From: Streptomyces sp. ITFR-16
GTDB taxonomy: Bacteria > Actinomycetota > Actinomycetes > Streptomycetales > Streptomycetaceae
DNA: 64,000 nucleotides
Reading direction: 5' to 3'
Assembly: GCF_031844705.1 (NCBI RefSeq)
Contig: NZ_CP134609.1
Coordinates: forward strand, 6,262,001 to 6,326,000
Positions within the stretch are counted from its first letter, which is position 1. Every line of letters begins with the position of its first letter. Below are positions 51,577-60,940 of the stretch, piece by piece. Below the pieces are notes generated by a model. The model ran no database searches and was not told where the DNA came from. It saw only the letters and a program-made list of their open reading frames with translations. The position numbers and the translations under genes were made by a program.

Positions 51577-52671
51577 CTACCGCCCGACCACGCTCAGCGC
51601 CTGGAGCGCCAGATCGAGCGCCTGCAGAAAGCGGTTGGTCGTCGGACGGTCGCGCACGGCCAGCCGCAGCCACCCGGGACCGAGCCCCGGAAACGTGTCG
51701 CCGCGCCGGACCGCGAAGCCCAGCCGCCGCAGCCGCTCCCGGACCTCCGCAGCCCCGTCGAGCCGGACCAGCACAAACGGTCCCTCGGCCGGCTCCACCA
51801 CCCGTATCTCGGTGAACTCCCGCAGCCCCGCGACCAGATGGGCCCGGTCCACCGCGATCCGGTCCGCCGCCGCCGACGCCTCGGCCAGCGCCTTCGGCTC
51901 CATGCACGCCTCGGCCGCCGCCAGCGCCGGGGACGACACAGGCCACAGCGGCTGCGCCTCCTCCAGCGTGCGGACGGTCTCCGGGGCTGCCGCCAGGTAA
52001 CCGATCCGCAGCCCGGCGAGCCCCCAGGTCTTGGTGAGGCTGCGCAGGACGACGAGCCCCGGCACATCCGTACGCCCGCACAGCGCCTGGCACTCGCCGG
52101 GCACCGCGTCCATGAACGCCTCGTCGACGACCAGCGTCCGTCCCGGGCGCGCCAGTTGCTCCAGGACGGCCGCCGGATGCAGCACGGACGTCGGGTTGGT
52201 CGGATTGCCGACCACCACCAGATCCGCGTCCTCCGGCACGGCCGCCGGGTCCAGCCGGAAGCCCTCCTCGGCCCGCAGCAGCACCCGCCCGACCTCGTGC
52301 CCGGCCGCGCGCAGCGCCGCCTCCGGCTCGGTGAACTGGGGGTGGACCACGACCGGCCGCCGGGCCGGCAGCGCGCGTGCGATCAGCACGAACGCCTCCG
52401 CCGCTCCCGCGGTCAACAGGACCCGCTCCGGCGGCAGTCCGTGCCGTGCGGCGACGACCGCACGCGCCCGCCGGCCGTCCGGATACGCGGCGAGCGCGCC
52501 CAGGGACGCGGCTATCCGCTCCTTCAGCCAGGCCGGTGGGGTCCCGGCCCGTACGTTGACGGCGAGATCGGTCAGATCCCGGTCCCGTCCCCGTACCTCC
52601 GCGTCACCGTGATGACGCAGGTCGAACGCGCCCGCGCCGGTGGCGTCGGGGCTCTCAGTGGGAGTGTGCAT
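51577..52671 (-). CDS. cobC: Rv2231c-like PLP-dependent CobC/CobD family protein
   Basis: 364 residues from ATG 52671; ATG 52680 is three codons longer. Histidinol-phosphate aminotransferase fold: GAAEAFVLIARALPARRP, GNPTNPTSVLHP, LVVDEAFMD and the Schiff-base Lys in RSLTKTWGLAGLRIGYL. Proteins of this type next to cobalamin genes are assigned to the aminopropanol arm (threonine-phosphate decarboxylase). It overlaps the cbiX 3' end by 17 bases in the cob cluster. Confidence 0.82.
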   Translation of the reverse strand: MHTPTESPDATGAGAFDLRHHGDAEVRGRDRDLTDLAVNVRAGTPPAWLKERIAASLGALAAYPDGRRARAVVAARHGLPPERVLLTAGAAEAFVLIARALPARRPVVVHPQFTEPEAALRAAGHEVGRVLLRAEEGFRLDPAAVPEDADLVVVGNPTNPTSVLHPAAVLEQLARPGRTLVVDEAFMDAVPGECQALCGRTDVPGLVVLRSLTKTWGLAGLRIGYLAAAPETVRTLEEAQPLWPVSSPALAAAEACMEPKALAEASAAADRIAVDRAHLVAGLREFTEIRVVEPAEGPFVLVRLDGAAEVRERLRRLGFAVRRGDTFPGLGPGWLRLAVRDRPTTNRFLQALDLALQALSVVGR

Positions 52672-53572
52672 GACCGCCATGGTGGGGGTGTGTGTGGGGG
52701 TGATGGCCGTCGTCGTCAGGGTGGAAGTGCGGCTGCTGCGGCAGTCCCACCTTGTCCTCGAAGCCCGGCAGCGCGATCCGGTACACGCAGGAGTCACAGT
52801 TCATCCGCAGATCGCCCTTGACGGCCTCCCGGTAGCGCTCCATGACCAGATCGAGCAGTTCCTCCGCGGCACCGATCACCTCGGCCGACCGGACGTCCAG
52901 CTCCGGGTGGGCGGCGGCCCACTCGTCGGTCTGGTGACGCACCCGGTCCGGGAGGATGCCGGTGAAGAGGAAGTACGGCAGGACGACTATGCGCCTCGCA
53001 CCCAGTTTCACGCAACGGTCCAGACCGGACGGCACATCGGGGGCGGCCAGCGAGACGAACGCCGTCTCCACCCCCGCGTAGCCCCGGCCCTCCCAGAACA
53101 GCCGCGCCGCCTTGTACACCTCGGCGTTGGCGTCCGGGTCGGTGGAACCGCGCCCCACCAGCAGGATCGTCACCTCGGAGCGCTCGGCGCCGTCCAGCAC
53201 CTCGTCGACCCGGCGCTCCAGCACCCGCAGCAGCGCCGGGTGCGGACCGAGCGGACGCCCGTAGGTGTACGAGATCCCGGGGTGGCGCTCCTTCTCCCGG
53301 GTCAGCGCCGCCGGGATGTCGCCCTTGGCGTGCCCGGCCGACACCAGCATCAGCGGGACGGCGGCGAAGTGGCTGACGCCCTGCTCGACCAGCTCGGTCA
53401 CTGCGTCGCCGAGCGGCGGCGGCGACAGCTCGATGAAGCCGCCAGCGACCGGCAGCTGAGGGTTGCGGGCGCCCAGTTCGGCGACGAACTCCCGGAAGGC
53501 GGCGGCCCCGCCCTCGTCCCGGGTGCCGTGGCCGGCGATGAGCAGTGCGGGCTGGGCGGACGGGGTGTTCAC
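52655..53572 (-). CDS. cbiX: Sirohydrochlorin chelatase (CbiX type) with His-rich tail
   Basis: 305 residues from GTG 53572, preceded by GAGGAGAA. CbiX inserts cobalt (or Fe/Ni in relatives) into sirohydrochlorin. The two half-domains show IAGHGTRDEGG and VPLMLVSAGHAKGD, then LLVGRGSTDPDAN and VLPYFLFTGIL. The C-terminus has CDSCVYR and a tail with eight histidines in HFHPDDDGHHPHTHPHHGG, a likely cobalt store. It is third-from-last in the cob run on this strand. Confidence 0.92.
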   Translation of the reverse strand: MNTPSAQPALLIAGHGTRDEGGAAAFREFVAELGARNPQLPVAGGFIELSPPPLGDAVTELVEQGVSHFAAVPLMLVSAGHAKGDIPAALTREKERHPGISYTYGRPLGPHPALLRVLERRVDEVLDGAERSEVTILLVGRGSTDPDANAEVYKAARLFWEGRGYAGVETAFVSLAAPDVPSGLDRCVKLGARRIVVLPYFLFTGILPDRVRHQTDEWAAAHPELDVRSAEVIGAAEELLDLVMERYREAVKGDLRMNCDSCVYRIALPGFEDKVGLPQQPHFHPDDDGHHPHTHPHHGGHAHSH

Positions 53573-53622
53573 GGGTTCTCCTCGGTGTTCACGGGGGGTG
53601 GGGGAGGGGGCGACGGGCCGGG

Positions 53623-55347
53623 TCACGGGGCCGTCCCCCGGGCGGGCGCGGCCGTGGCCGACTGCCAGCGGTAGCCGCGCGGGGTGACCATGCGGCCGGC
53701 GATCTCACGGGTTGCGGTGTTGCCGACGGTGACGACGGTCATCATGTCGACGGTCGCGGGGTCCAGCGCGGCCAGCGAGGTCAGCCGGCTGGACTCGTCA
53801 GGCCGCGAGGCATTGCGGACGACCCCGACCGGGGTCGCCGGGTCACGGTGCGCGGCCAGGATCGACAGCGCCTTCGGGAGCTGCCAGTCACGGCCCCGGC
53901 TGCGCGGGTTGTAGAAGGTCACGATGATGTCCGCCTCGGCCGCCGCCCGCACCCGGCGCTCGATGACCTCCCACGGCGTGTGCAGGTCCGAGAGGCTGAT
54001 CGACACATGGTCGTGGCCCAGCGGCGCGCCCAGGATCGCGGCCGCCGCCAGCGCGGCCGTCACCCCCGGCACACCCACCACGTCGATGTCGGCGCCCGCC
54101 TCGGCCAGCGCGGGCGACGCCATCGCGTACACCCCCGCGTCCCCGCTGCCGATCAGCGCCACCGCGTGCCCCTTGCGCGCCTCGGCGACCGCGGTACGGG
54201 CCCGCTCCTCCTCGGCGCCGAGCCCGGACTCCAGCACCGTGGTGCCGGGCCGCAGCAGGTCCCTGATCTGGTCCACGTACTGATCGAGCCCGACCAGCAC
54301 CGACGCCCGGCGCAGCTCCTCGCGGGCGCGCGGCGTCAGCAGGTCCCGGGCGCCCGGCCCGAGCCCGACGACGGCGAGCCGCCCGCGCGGGGCCCGGCGC
54401 ACCACCGCGCAGGTGGCCATCGCCGCCCGCCCCTCGGGCCGCGACTTCCGCTTCGGCACGAGGAGTTCACCGCCGCCGGCGAGCGCGGCGGCCTCCGCCA
54501 CCGAGGGCGTGCCGACAGCGGCGAGCGGCGCGTCGGAGGGGTGCGGCACCTCGATCCGGGCCAGCTCATCGGCCGGATACGTCCGCAGCGGCACCCCCAG
54601 CCGGGCGGCCGCCGCCACGATCCCGGGCTCCCCGGCCTTCGCGTCGACGGTCACCAGCTCCGCGACGCTCGACGGCGAGAGCCCCGCCTCCGCCAGCGTC
54701 TCCCGGACCAGCCCCAGCACCTCGTCCTCGGGCGCGCCCTTCGACGCGCCGACCCCGACGGCCAGCGAGGCGGGCCGCAGTACGGCTTCCCGCGCCCCGG
54801 TCTCCACCAGCCGGTCGGTGAGATGCAGGACGGCGGTCCCGGCGGTCCCGGCGGCCACGTTCGCCGGCAGCGCCGGCAGCGGCCACACCGCGTCCGCCCG
54901 CAGCGCCACCGGCGCCCCGTCGAGCATCGCCCGCGACACCCCGGCGACATCGCCCTCCACGGGCAGCCCCAGCATGTCGAGCCCCGCGGCGCCCACCGCG
55001 TCCGTCGCCGTCGTCACGACAGGCGAGGCGCCCAGCACCTCACCGACCTCCACCGCGAGGGCGTTGGCCCCGCCCGCGTGGCCGCCGAGCAGCGCGACCG
55101 CGTGGCGGCCCGCCTCGTCGACACAGACCACACCCGGGTCCGTCGCCTTGTCCGCCAGCAGCGGGGCGACCAGCCGCACCACGGCCCCCGTCGCCAGGAA
55201 GCACACCAGCTGCTCGCACTCGGCGAACGCCCGCCGCACCGCCTCGCCCACCGGTCCTTCGTAGACCGCGGCACGGCCGGGCCAGGCCGCGGCCAGCCGG
55301 TCGCGGGCGGCGGCGCCCGCCGCCGTGGCGGAGATGAGGCCGATCAC
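53623..55347 (-). CDS. cbiG-cobJ: Fused cobalt-precorrin-5A hydrolase and precorrin-3B C17-methyltransferase
   Basis: 574 residues in two parts. The CbiG part (about 1-330) shows CFLATGAVVRLVAPLLADK, VGVGASKGAPEDEV and LLVPKRKSRPEGR. The methyltransferase part (about 342-565) shows VVGLGPGARDLLTPRAREEL, SGDAGVYAMASP and VTFYNPRSRGRDWQL. CobJ/CbiH contracts the ring and methylates C17; CbiG opens the lactone. This fusion is known in actinobacteria. ATG overlaps the cobL stop. Confidence 0.92.
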   Translation of the reverse strand: MIGLISATAAGAAARDRLAAAWPGRAAVYEGPVGEAVRRAFAECEQLVCFLATGAVVRLVAPLLADKATDPGVVCVDEAGRHAVALLGGHAGGANALAVEVGEVLGASPVVTTATDAVGAAGLDMLGLPVEGDVAGVSRAMLDGAPVALRADAVWPLPALPANVAAGTAGTAVLHLTDRLVETGAREAVLRPASLAVGVGASKGAPEDEVLGLVRETLAEAGLSPSSVAELVTVDAKAGEPGIVAAAARLGVPLRTYPADELARIEVPHPSDAPLAAVGTPSVAEAAALAGGGELLVPKRKSRPEGRAAMATCAVVRRAPRGRLAVVGLGPGARDLLTPRAREELRRASVLVGLDQYVDQIRDLLRPGTTVLESGLGAEEERARTAVAEARKGHAVALIGSGDAGVYAMASPALAEAGADIDVVGVPGVTAALAAAAILGAPLGHDHVSISLSDLHTPWEVIERRVRAAAEADIIVTFYNPRSRGRDWQLPKALSILAAHRDPATPVGVVRNASRPDESSRLTSLAALDPATVDMMTVVTVGNTATREIAGRMVTPRGYRWQSATAAPARGTAP

Positions 55348-56606
55348 TGGACTGCTCCTTCACTTGCACCAGCCGGGGAGCGGACGCCCCACAGCAGAAA
55401 GACCGGATTGGCCGCGGCGAGCCGGGTCACCTCACCGGGCAGCGGCGCCAGCCGCGAGGACTGCAGCAGCACACCCTCGGGCGCGAACCCGGCCGCCGCC
55501 AGCGCCGCACGCACCTGCGGCACCCGGTCCAGGGCGGCCACCGCGACCACCACGGCACGCCGCGCCCGCCGGGCGCACGCGGTCACTATGGCGGGCAGCT
55601 CACGCCCGCCGCCCCCGATGAACACCGCGTCGGGGTCGGCCAGATCGGAGAGCACCGTCGGCGCGGCGCCGTGCACCGCCCGCACATGCACCCCGTGGGC
55701 CGCGGCGTTCGCCCGGATCCGCTCGACGCCGTCCGCCGTCTTCTCGACGGCGACGGCAGCCGCGCCGAGCCGCGCGCACTCCACCGCCACCGACCCCGAA
55801 CCGGCACCGATGTCCCACACCAGGTCGCCCGTGCGCGGGCCCAGCCTGGCCAGCGCCAGCGCCCGCACCTCGAACTTGGTGATCATCGAGTCGCGGTGCG
55901 CGAACTCCGCCTCGTCCAGCGCCCAGCCGGCCGGACCGGCGGCCGGACCCGCCACCGTCCGCACCGGCGAGAGCGCCCGCGACTCGTCCAGGCACAGCAC
56001 CACGCTCACCGGATCCGGCCACTCCCGGTCCGCCGCCTCCCGCAGCGTCAGCCGCTCGACGCGCTCGTGCTCCGGATCCCCGAGCGCCGTCGCGACGACC
56101 AGGGTCCGCTCCCCGCTCCGGTAGAGCAGCCCGGCCGCCAGCTCGGCGGGCCCCGCGCCCGGCCCCGTCAGCACCGCGACCTTGGGGTGCGCGAAGCACA
56201 CGTTCACCGCGGTCCTCGGGTCACGCCCGTGCGCGCTGACGACGACCGCGTCGTCCCACGGCAGTCCCAGCCGGGCGAACGCCACCGCCACCGACGGCGC
56301 CCCCGGCCGCACATCGAGCGCCGCGGGACCGAACCGCTCGGCCAGCGCCCGTACGATCCCGAAGAACCCCGGATCGCCCGACGCCAGCACCACCACCCGC
56401 GCCCCGTCCCCGGCCTCGGCCCGGTGCTTCGCGATCCGGTCCAGCGCCGGGGCCAGCGGACCCAGCACGATCCGCGCGGCGCCCGGGGGCGGCGCGGCAC
56501 CGTCCAGATGGCGCCGCGCACCGACCACCAGCGTGGCCCCGGCCAGAGAGTGGACGGCCTCGGGGGAGAGCGGCGCCCCCGTCCCCGTACCGAAGACCCG
56601 GATCAC
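55344..56606 (-). CDS. cobL: Precorrin-6Y C5,15-methyltransferase (CbiE-CbiT fusion)
   Basis: 420 residues from GTG 56606, overlapping cobM by GTGA. The N-terminal CbiE part has VIRVFGTGTGAPL and LASGDPGFFGIVRALA. The C-terminal CbiT part has HRDSMITKFEVRALALARLG, the SAM motif VWDIGAGSGSVAVECARLG and FIGGGG. It methylates C5 and C15 and removes the acetate carboxyl. It is in a tight cobM-cobL-cbiG/cobJ run. Confidence 0.93.
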   Translation of the reverse strand: MIRVFGTGTGAPLSPEAVHSLAGATLVVGARRHLDGAAPPPGAARIVLGPLAPALDRIAKHRAEAGDGARVVVLASGDPGFFGIVRALAERFGPAALDVRPGAPSVAVAFARLGLPWDDAVVVSAHGRDPRTAVNVCFAHPKVAVLTGPGAGPAELAAGLLYRSGERTLVVATALGDPEHERVERLTLREAADREWPDPVSVVLCLDESRALSPVRTVAGPAAGPAGWALDEAEFAHRDSMITKFEVRALALARLGPRTGDLVWDIGAGSGSVAVECARLGAAAVAVEKTADGVERIRANAAAHGVHVRAVHGAAPTVLSDLADPDAVFIGGGGRELPAIVTACARRARRAVVVAVAALDRVPQVRAALAAAGFAPEGVLLQSSRLAPLPGEVTRLAAANPVFLLWGVRSPAGASEGAVQ

Positions 56607-57433
56607 GAGCCGGACCGCTGGGCGCGCAACGCGGCCCGGGCCGCCTTGTCGGCCTTGCGGTACCCGTGGAAGTGCCCCGGGTGGTACAGGTGCGAACGCG
56701 TCCCCGACGCCGACAGGGCCGGGCCGACCAGGAAGAGCGTGTGCTTCCAGAGCCTGTGCTCCTTGACCGTCTCCTCCAGCGTCCCGATCGTGCAGTGCAG
56801 GATCAGCTCCTCCGGCCAGGTCGCCTGATAGGCGATCACCACCGGCGTCGAGGTCGGGTAGCCGCCCTCCAGCAGCTCCTGCGTCAGCTGACCCGACCGG
56901 GCCGCCGACAGGAACAGCGCCATCGTCGTGCCGTGCCGGGCGAACTCCCGCACCTCCTCGCCCGGCGGCATCGGCGTCTTGCCGCCGCCGAGCCGGGTCA
57001 GGATCACCGACTGCGCCACCTCCGGGATCGTCAGCTCCCGCTGCGCGATGGCCGCGACCGCCGAGAACGACGACACCCCCGGCACGATCTCGACGGCGAC
57101 CCCCAGCTCGGCACACCGGTCCACCTGCTCCTGCGTGCCGCCCCACAGGGCCGGATCGCCGGAGTGGATACGGGCCACCCGCAGCCCCTCGTCCGCCGCG
57201 CGCCGGTAGACCGCGACCACCTCTTCGAGGGACATCTGCGCCGAGTCGAGGATCTCGGCACCCTCCCGGGCGTGGTCGAGGACCTCCGCCTGCACCAGGC
57301 TGGCCGCCCAGATGACGACATCGGCGTCCGCGATGGCCCGCGCCGCCCGGAAGGTCAGCAGATCGGCGGCACCGGGGCCGGCACCGACGAACGTCACGGC
57401 GCCACGGGTGGGCTCGGCGACTGCTTCGGACAT
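56603..57433 (-). CDS. cobM: Precorrin-4 C11-methyltransferase
   Basis: 276 residues; start at ATG 57433 with GAAAGGA upstream. Tetrapyrrole methylase marks are VTFVGAGPGAADLLTFRAAR, ARIHSGDPALWGGTQEQ and VIAYQATWPEEL. It methylates C11. The last residues are basic (YRKADKAARAALRAQRSG), as in other Streptomyces copies. It starts the cobM-cobL-cbiG/cobJ-cbiX-cobC transcript, divergent from the ZIP gene. Confidence 0.94.
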   Translation of the reverse strand: MSEAVAEPTRGAVTFVGAGPGAADLLTFRAARAIADADVVIWAASLVQAEVLDHAREGAEILDSAQMSLEEVVAVYRRAADEGLRVARIHSGDPALWGGTQEQVDRCAELGVAVEIVPGVSSFSAVAAIAQRELTIPEVAQSVILTRLGGGKTPMPPGEEVREFARHGTTMALFLSAARSGQLTQELLEGGYPTSTPVVIAYQATWPEELILHCTIGTLEETVKEHRLWKHTLFLVGPALSASGTRSHLYHPGHFHGYRKADKAARAALRAQRSGS

Positions 57434-57517
57434 GGGACGGGTCCTTTCGACAACATGAGAGGTGAAACGTGACATACGGGGATGCGCACCCCGGGGTCAA
57501 TCGGCTAGCAAGAGCCC

Positions 57518-58240
57518 ATGGCGGTGTTCGTCGCGCTCGGCGCGTTCCTGATGACCCTGGCCGGCGGCTGGGTCGCCCAGCGCGTCAGCGACCGCCGCCA
57601 CCTGGTGCTGGGGTTCGCCGGCGGACTGATGCTCGGCGTGGTCGGCCTGGACCTGTTGCCGGAGGCGGTCGAAGCCGCGGGCGGCCTCGTCTTCGGCGTA
57701 CCGGCGGCCCTGCTGCTCTTCGTGGGCGGCTTCCTCGTCGCCCACCTCGTCGAGCGGATGCTCGCGGTACGCCAGGCGGCACACGGCGCGGGTGAGGAAC
57801 GCGTCCCCCAGGTCGGACTGACGGCGGCCGCCGCGATGGTCGGCCACAGCCTGATGGACGGCGTGGCGCTCGGTGCCGCCTTCCAGGTCGGCGGCGGCAT
57901 GGGAGCGGCCGTCGCCCTCGCCGTCATCACCCACGACTTCGCCGACGGCTTCAACACGTACACGATCACCAGCCTGTACGGGAACGCCCGCCGCAAGGCC
58001 CTGACGATGCTGTACGCGGACGCGGCGGCGCCCGTCGTCGGCGCGGCGACGACGCTGCTGTTCACCCTTCCGGAGGAACTTCTCGGCTGCTATCTCGGCT
58101 TCTTCGGCGGCGCGCTGCTCTACCTCGCCGCTGCCGAGATCCTGCCCGAGGCACACCACGACCACCCGGCCCGCTCCACCCTGCTGTGCACGGTCGCCGG
58201 AGTGGGCTTCATCTGGCTGGTGGTGGGCCTCGCGCAGTGA
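57518..58240 (+). CDS. ZIP family metal transporter
   Basis: 240 residues with eight predicted helices. The metal-site helices have HSLMDGVALG and ITHDFADGFNTYTI, the ZIP signature. It lies on the opposite strand inside the cobalamin cluster, divergent from cobM and convergent with cobI (six bases between stops). ZIP proteins import divalent metals such as zinc, iron or cobalt. Placement suggests cobalt supply for cobalamin, which is an inference. Confidence 0.87.
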   Translation: MAVFVALGAFLMTLAGGWVAQRVSDRRHLVLGFAGGLMLGVVGLDLLPEAVEAAGGLVFGVPAALLLFVGGFLVAHLVERMLAVRQAAHGAGEERVPQVGLTAAAAMVGHSLMDGVALGAAFQVGGGMGAAVALAVITHDFADGFNTYTITSLYGNARRKALTMLYADAAAPVVGAATTLLFTLPEELLGCYLGFFGGALLYLAAAEILPEAHHDHPARSTLLCTVAGVGFIWLVVGLAQ

Positions 58241-58245
58241 CCGCC

Positions 58246-58974
58246 TCACAGCTTGCCGCCCCGCCCGCCGTCGCGCGGCGCGGGTGCGATGAGCGTGGAG
58301 AGATACGGCAACGGGCCATCCGCCAGCTCCGCCGCCGGCCGGATCGACTCCTCGGGCAGCCCGAGTGCCGAACCCCACACCGCGTCCTCGGTCCGCCCCG
58401 TCTCGCGCAACGCCACGGCGACCTCCTCGGCCAGCCGCCCGAACTTGTACGCGACGACCGTCCCGGGACCCTCCAGCGCCTCCTTCAGCACGGCCGCCCC
58501 GGCGGTCACCGGCACCAGCGTCAGCGGCTCGGTTCCCTCGGTCAGCACCGCACCGCTGCGCGCGGCGAGATCCTGCATGGCCGTGATCCCCGGCACGGTC
58601 GCCACCCCGGTGCCGGGCAGCAGTTCCCCGATGGTGTGCGCGAGATAGGTGAACGTCGAGTACACATTGGGGTCGCCGATCGTCGCGAACGCCACCGAAC
58701 CATGCGTACGCAGCAACTCGGCGACCCGCGCCCCCGCCGCGTCCCACGCCGCCTCCCGACGCGCCCGGTCCGTCCGCTCGTTGAGCGCGAACACCACCCG
58801 GACCACCTTCTCGGCCCCCACGTAGTGCAGCACGGTCGCCTCGGCGCGTCCCCGCTCACCGGTGTCCATCACGGGCACCACGACGACGGCGGCCTCGCGC
58901 AGCGCGTTGACGCCCTTGACCGTCACCAGCTCCGGGTCACCGGGCCCGACCCCTACTCCGACCAGCGTGTTCAT
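58246..58974 (-). CDS. cobI: Precorrin-2 C20-methyltransferase
   Basis: 242 residues. VGVGVGPGDPELVTVKGVNAL, IGDPNVYSTFTYLAHTI and TVPGITAMQDLAA are the CobI/CbiL pattern. It methylates precorrin-2 at C20, the first ring-specific step. ATG overlaps the cobB stop (ATGA). The end is Gly/Lys-rich. Confidence 0.94.
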   Translation of the reverse strand: MNTLVGVGVGPGDPELVTVKGVNALREAAVVVVPVMDTGERGRAEATVLHYVGAEKVVRVVFALNERTDRARREAAWDAAGARVAELLRTHGSVAFATIGDPNVYSTFTYLAHTIGELLPGTGVATVPGITAMQDLAARSGAVLTEGTEPLTLVPVTAGAAVLKEALEGPGTVVAYKFGRLAEEVAVALRETGRTEDAVWGSALGLPEESIRPAAELADGPLPYLSTLIAPAPRDGGRGGKL

Positions 58975-60344
58975 CCCTCGCACCTCTCCACGAATCGGCG
59001 GGCCGTACCGGGCGCCGAAGCCCACTGCGTATGCAGATAACTCGCGTGCACACCCCGCTGCACGAACCCCTCGAGCCGCCGCTCGGGCTGGTGCAGGCCC
59101 CAGGCCGGCGCCTCGCCCGCCCCCGGCTCCAGCACGGTGCGGTGGAATTCGTGCCCCCGCATCCGCGTCCCGGCCACCGCCAGCACGCTGTCGGACACCG
59201 CGACGGCGTCCCGGTAACCGAGCGTCAGCCGCTGCGACATCCGCGCCTCGGCGTCCAGCACCCCGCACATCGGCAGCCCGTCCAGCGACCGCGCCAGATA
59301 CAGCAGCCCCGCACACTCGGCGGCCACCGGCGCCCCCGCCGCGACCAGCTCCGCGACGGCCTTGCGCAACGGCTCGTTGGCCGACAGCTCGGGCGCGTAC
59401 ACCTCGGGAAACCCACCCCCGACGACCAGCCCCAGCGTCCCCTCGGGCAGATCCTCGTCCCGCAACGGATCGAACGGCACGACGGTGGCCCCGGCGGCGG
59501 CGAGCAGCTCACTGTGCTCGGCGTAGGAGAAGGTGAACGCGGCCCCGGCGGCAACGGCAACGACCGGCCCCCCGCGCTCCGGCCCCTGCGGCGTCCGAGG
59601 AACCACGTCCCCCACCGCCTCCGCCGGATCCCACACCTCACCCGGCACCGGCGGCGCCGACCGAGCCAGCGCCGTCAGCGCCTCCAGATCGCACCCCGCC
59701 CGCACCCGCGCCCCCATCGCCGCGACAGCGGCCACCGCGTCCTCCCGCCGCTCGGCCACCGGTACCAGCCCCAGATGCCGCGACGGCACCGCCACCTGCT
59801 CGGCCCGCCGCAACACCCCCAGCACCGGCACCCCGGACTCCTCCAGGGCCTCCCGCAGCAGCGCCTCGTGCCGGTCGGAGCCGACCTTGTTCAGGATCAC
59901 CCCGCCGATCCGCACCTGCGTGTCCCACGACGCGAAACCGTGCACCAGCGCCGCCACCGACCGCGACTGCGAGGACGCGTCGACCACCAGCACCACCGGC
60001 GCCCGCAGCAACTTCGCGACCTGCGCAGTGGAGGCCAGCTCCCCCTGCCCCGCCGCCCCGTCGTACAGCCCCATCACACCCTCGACGACCGCCAGGTCGC
60101 ATCCCCGCGCGCCGTGCGCGAACAGCGGGGCCATCAGCTCCGGCCCGCACATGTACGCGTCGAGATTGCGCCCCGGACGGCCCGTGGCCAGGGCGTGGTA
60201 GCCCGGATCGATGTAGTCGGGCCCGACCTTGTGCCCGGACACGGCGAGCCCCCGCCCGGCGAAGGCGGCCATCAGGCCCGTCGCGACGGTGGTCTTGCCG
60301 CTGCCGGAGGACGGCGCGGCGACGACCAGGCGGGGAACGTTCAC
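58971..60344 (-). CDS. cobB: Cobyrinic acid a,c-diamide synthase
   Basis: 457 residues from GTG 60344, overlapping cobO (GTGA); GTG 60347 is also possible. The N-terminal ATP-binding part has APSSGSGKTTVATGLM and KVGPDYIDPGYHALATGRP. The C-terminal class I glutaminase-like part has VVGGGFPEVYAPEL and the nucleophile in AAECAGLLYLARS. It amidates the a and c side chains using glutamine and ATP. Confidence 0.94.
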   Translation of the reverse strand: MNVPRLVVAAPSSGSGKTTVATGLMAAFAGRGLAVSGHKVGPDYIDPGYHALATGRPGRNLDAYMCGPELMAPLFAHGARGCDLAVVEGVMGLYDGAAGQGELASTAQVAKLLRAPVVLVVDASSQSRSVAALVHGFASWDTQVRIGGVILNKVGSDRHEALLREALEESGVPVLGVLRRAEQVAVPSRHLGLVPVAERREDAVAAVAAMGARVRAGCDLEALTALARSAPPVPGEVWDPAEAVGDVVPRTPQGPERGGPVVAVAAGAAFTFSYAEHSELLAAAGATVVPFDPLRDEDLPEGTLGLVVGGGFPEVYAPELSANEPLRKAVAELVAAGAPVAAECAGLLYLARSLDGLPMCGVLDAEARMSQRLTLGYRDAVAVSDSVLAVAGTRMRGHEFHRTVLEPGAGEAPAWGLHQPERRLEGFVQRGVHASYLHTQWASAPGTARRFVERCEG

Positions 60345-60940
60345 CACTCGATGCCCCTCTGCCCCTTCTGCCCGGCGTCCATCGGGTGCTTGACCTTCGA
60401 CATGTCCGTCACCAGGTCCGCCGCCTCCACCAGCGCGGCGGGAGCGTTGCGCCCGGTGATCACCACATGCTGGCTGCCGGGCCGCCCGCGCAGCACCTCG
60501 ACGACCTCATCGGTGTCGACCCACCCCCAGTGCATCGGGTAGGCGAACTCGTCCAGCACGTACAGCCGGTACGTCTGCGCCGCCAGATCGCGCTTGACCT
60601 GCTCCCAGCCCTCGCGGGCCGCCGCCTCGTTGTCCAGCTGCTGATCGCGCTGGACCCAGGACCAGCCCTCGCCCATCTTGTGCCAGGCGACGGACCCGCC
60701 CTCGCCGCTGGCGCCGAGCACCTTGAGCGCGTTCTCCTCGCCGACCTTCCACTTCGCGGACTTCACGAACTGGAAGACCCCGATCGGCCAGCCCTGATTC
60801 CAGGCGCGCAGCGCGAGCCCGAAGGCGGCCGTCGACTTCCCCTTGCCGATGCCGGTGTGCACCACCAGCAGCGGCCGGTTGCGCCGCTGCCGGGTGGTGA
60901 GCCCGTCGTCCGGCACACTGACCGGCTGTCCCTGCGGCAT
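60341..60940 (-). CDS. cobO: Cob(I)yrinic acid a,c-diamide adenosyltransferase
   Basis: 199 residues. The P-loop is HTGIGKGKSTAAFGLALRAW; GVFQFVKSAKWKVGEENAL and LDEFAYPMHWGWVD are CobA/CobO marks. It adds the 5'-deoxyadenosyl group to cobalt. ATG shares one base with the stop of the chelatase-subunit gene (TAATG). Confidence 0.95.
   Translation of the reverse strand: MPQGQPVSVPDDGLTTRQRRNRPLLVVHTGIGKGKSTAAFGLALRAWNQGWPIGVFQFVKSAKWKVGEENALKVLGASGEGGSVAWHKMGEGWSWVQRDQQLDNEAAAREGWEQVKRDLAAQTYRLYVLDEFAYPMHWGWVDTDEVVEVLRGRPGSQHVVITGRNAPAALVEAADLVTDMSKVKHPMDAGQKGQRGIEW

Noticed and set aside
57434-57517. Possible cobalamin riboswitch between cobM and the ZIP gene
   Set aside because: The gap is only 84 bp and no B12-box (GCCACTG-like) sequence was seen; a cobalamin riboswitch needs about 200 nt. 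None was found in 62968-63103 either.
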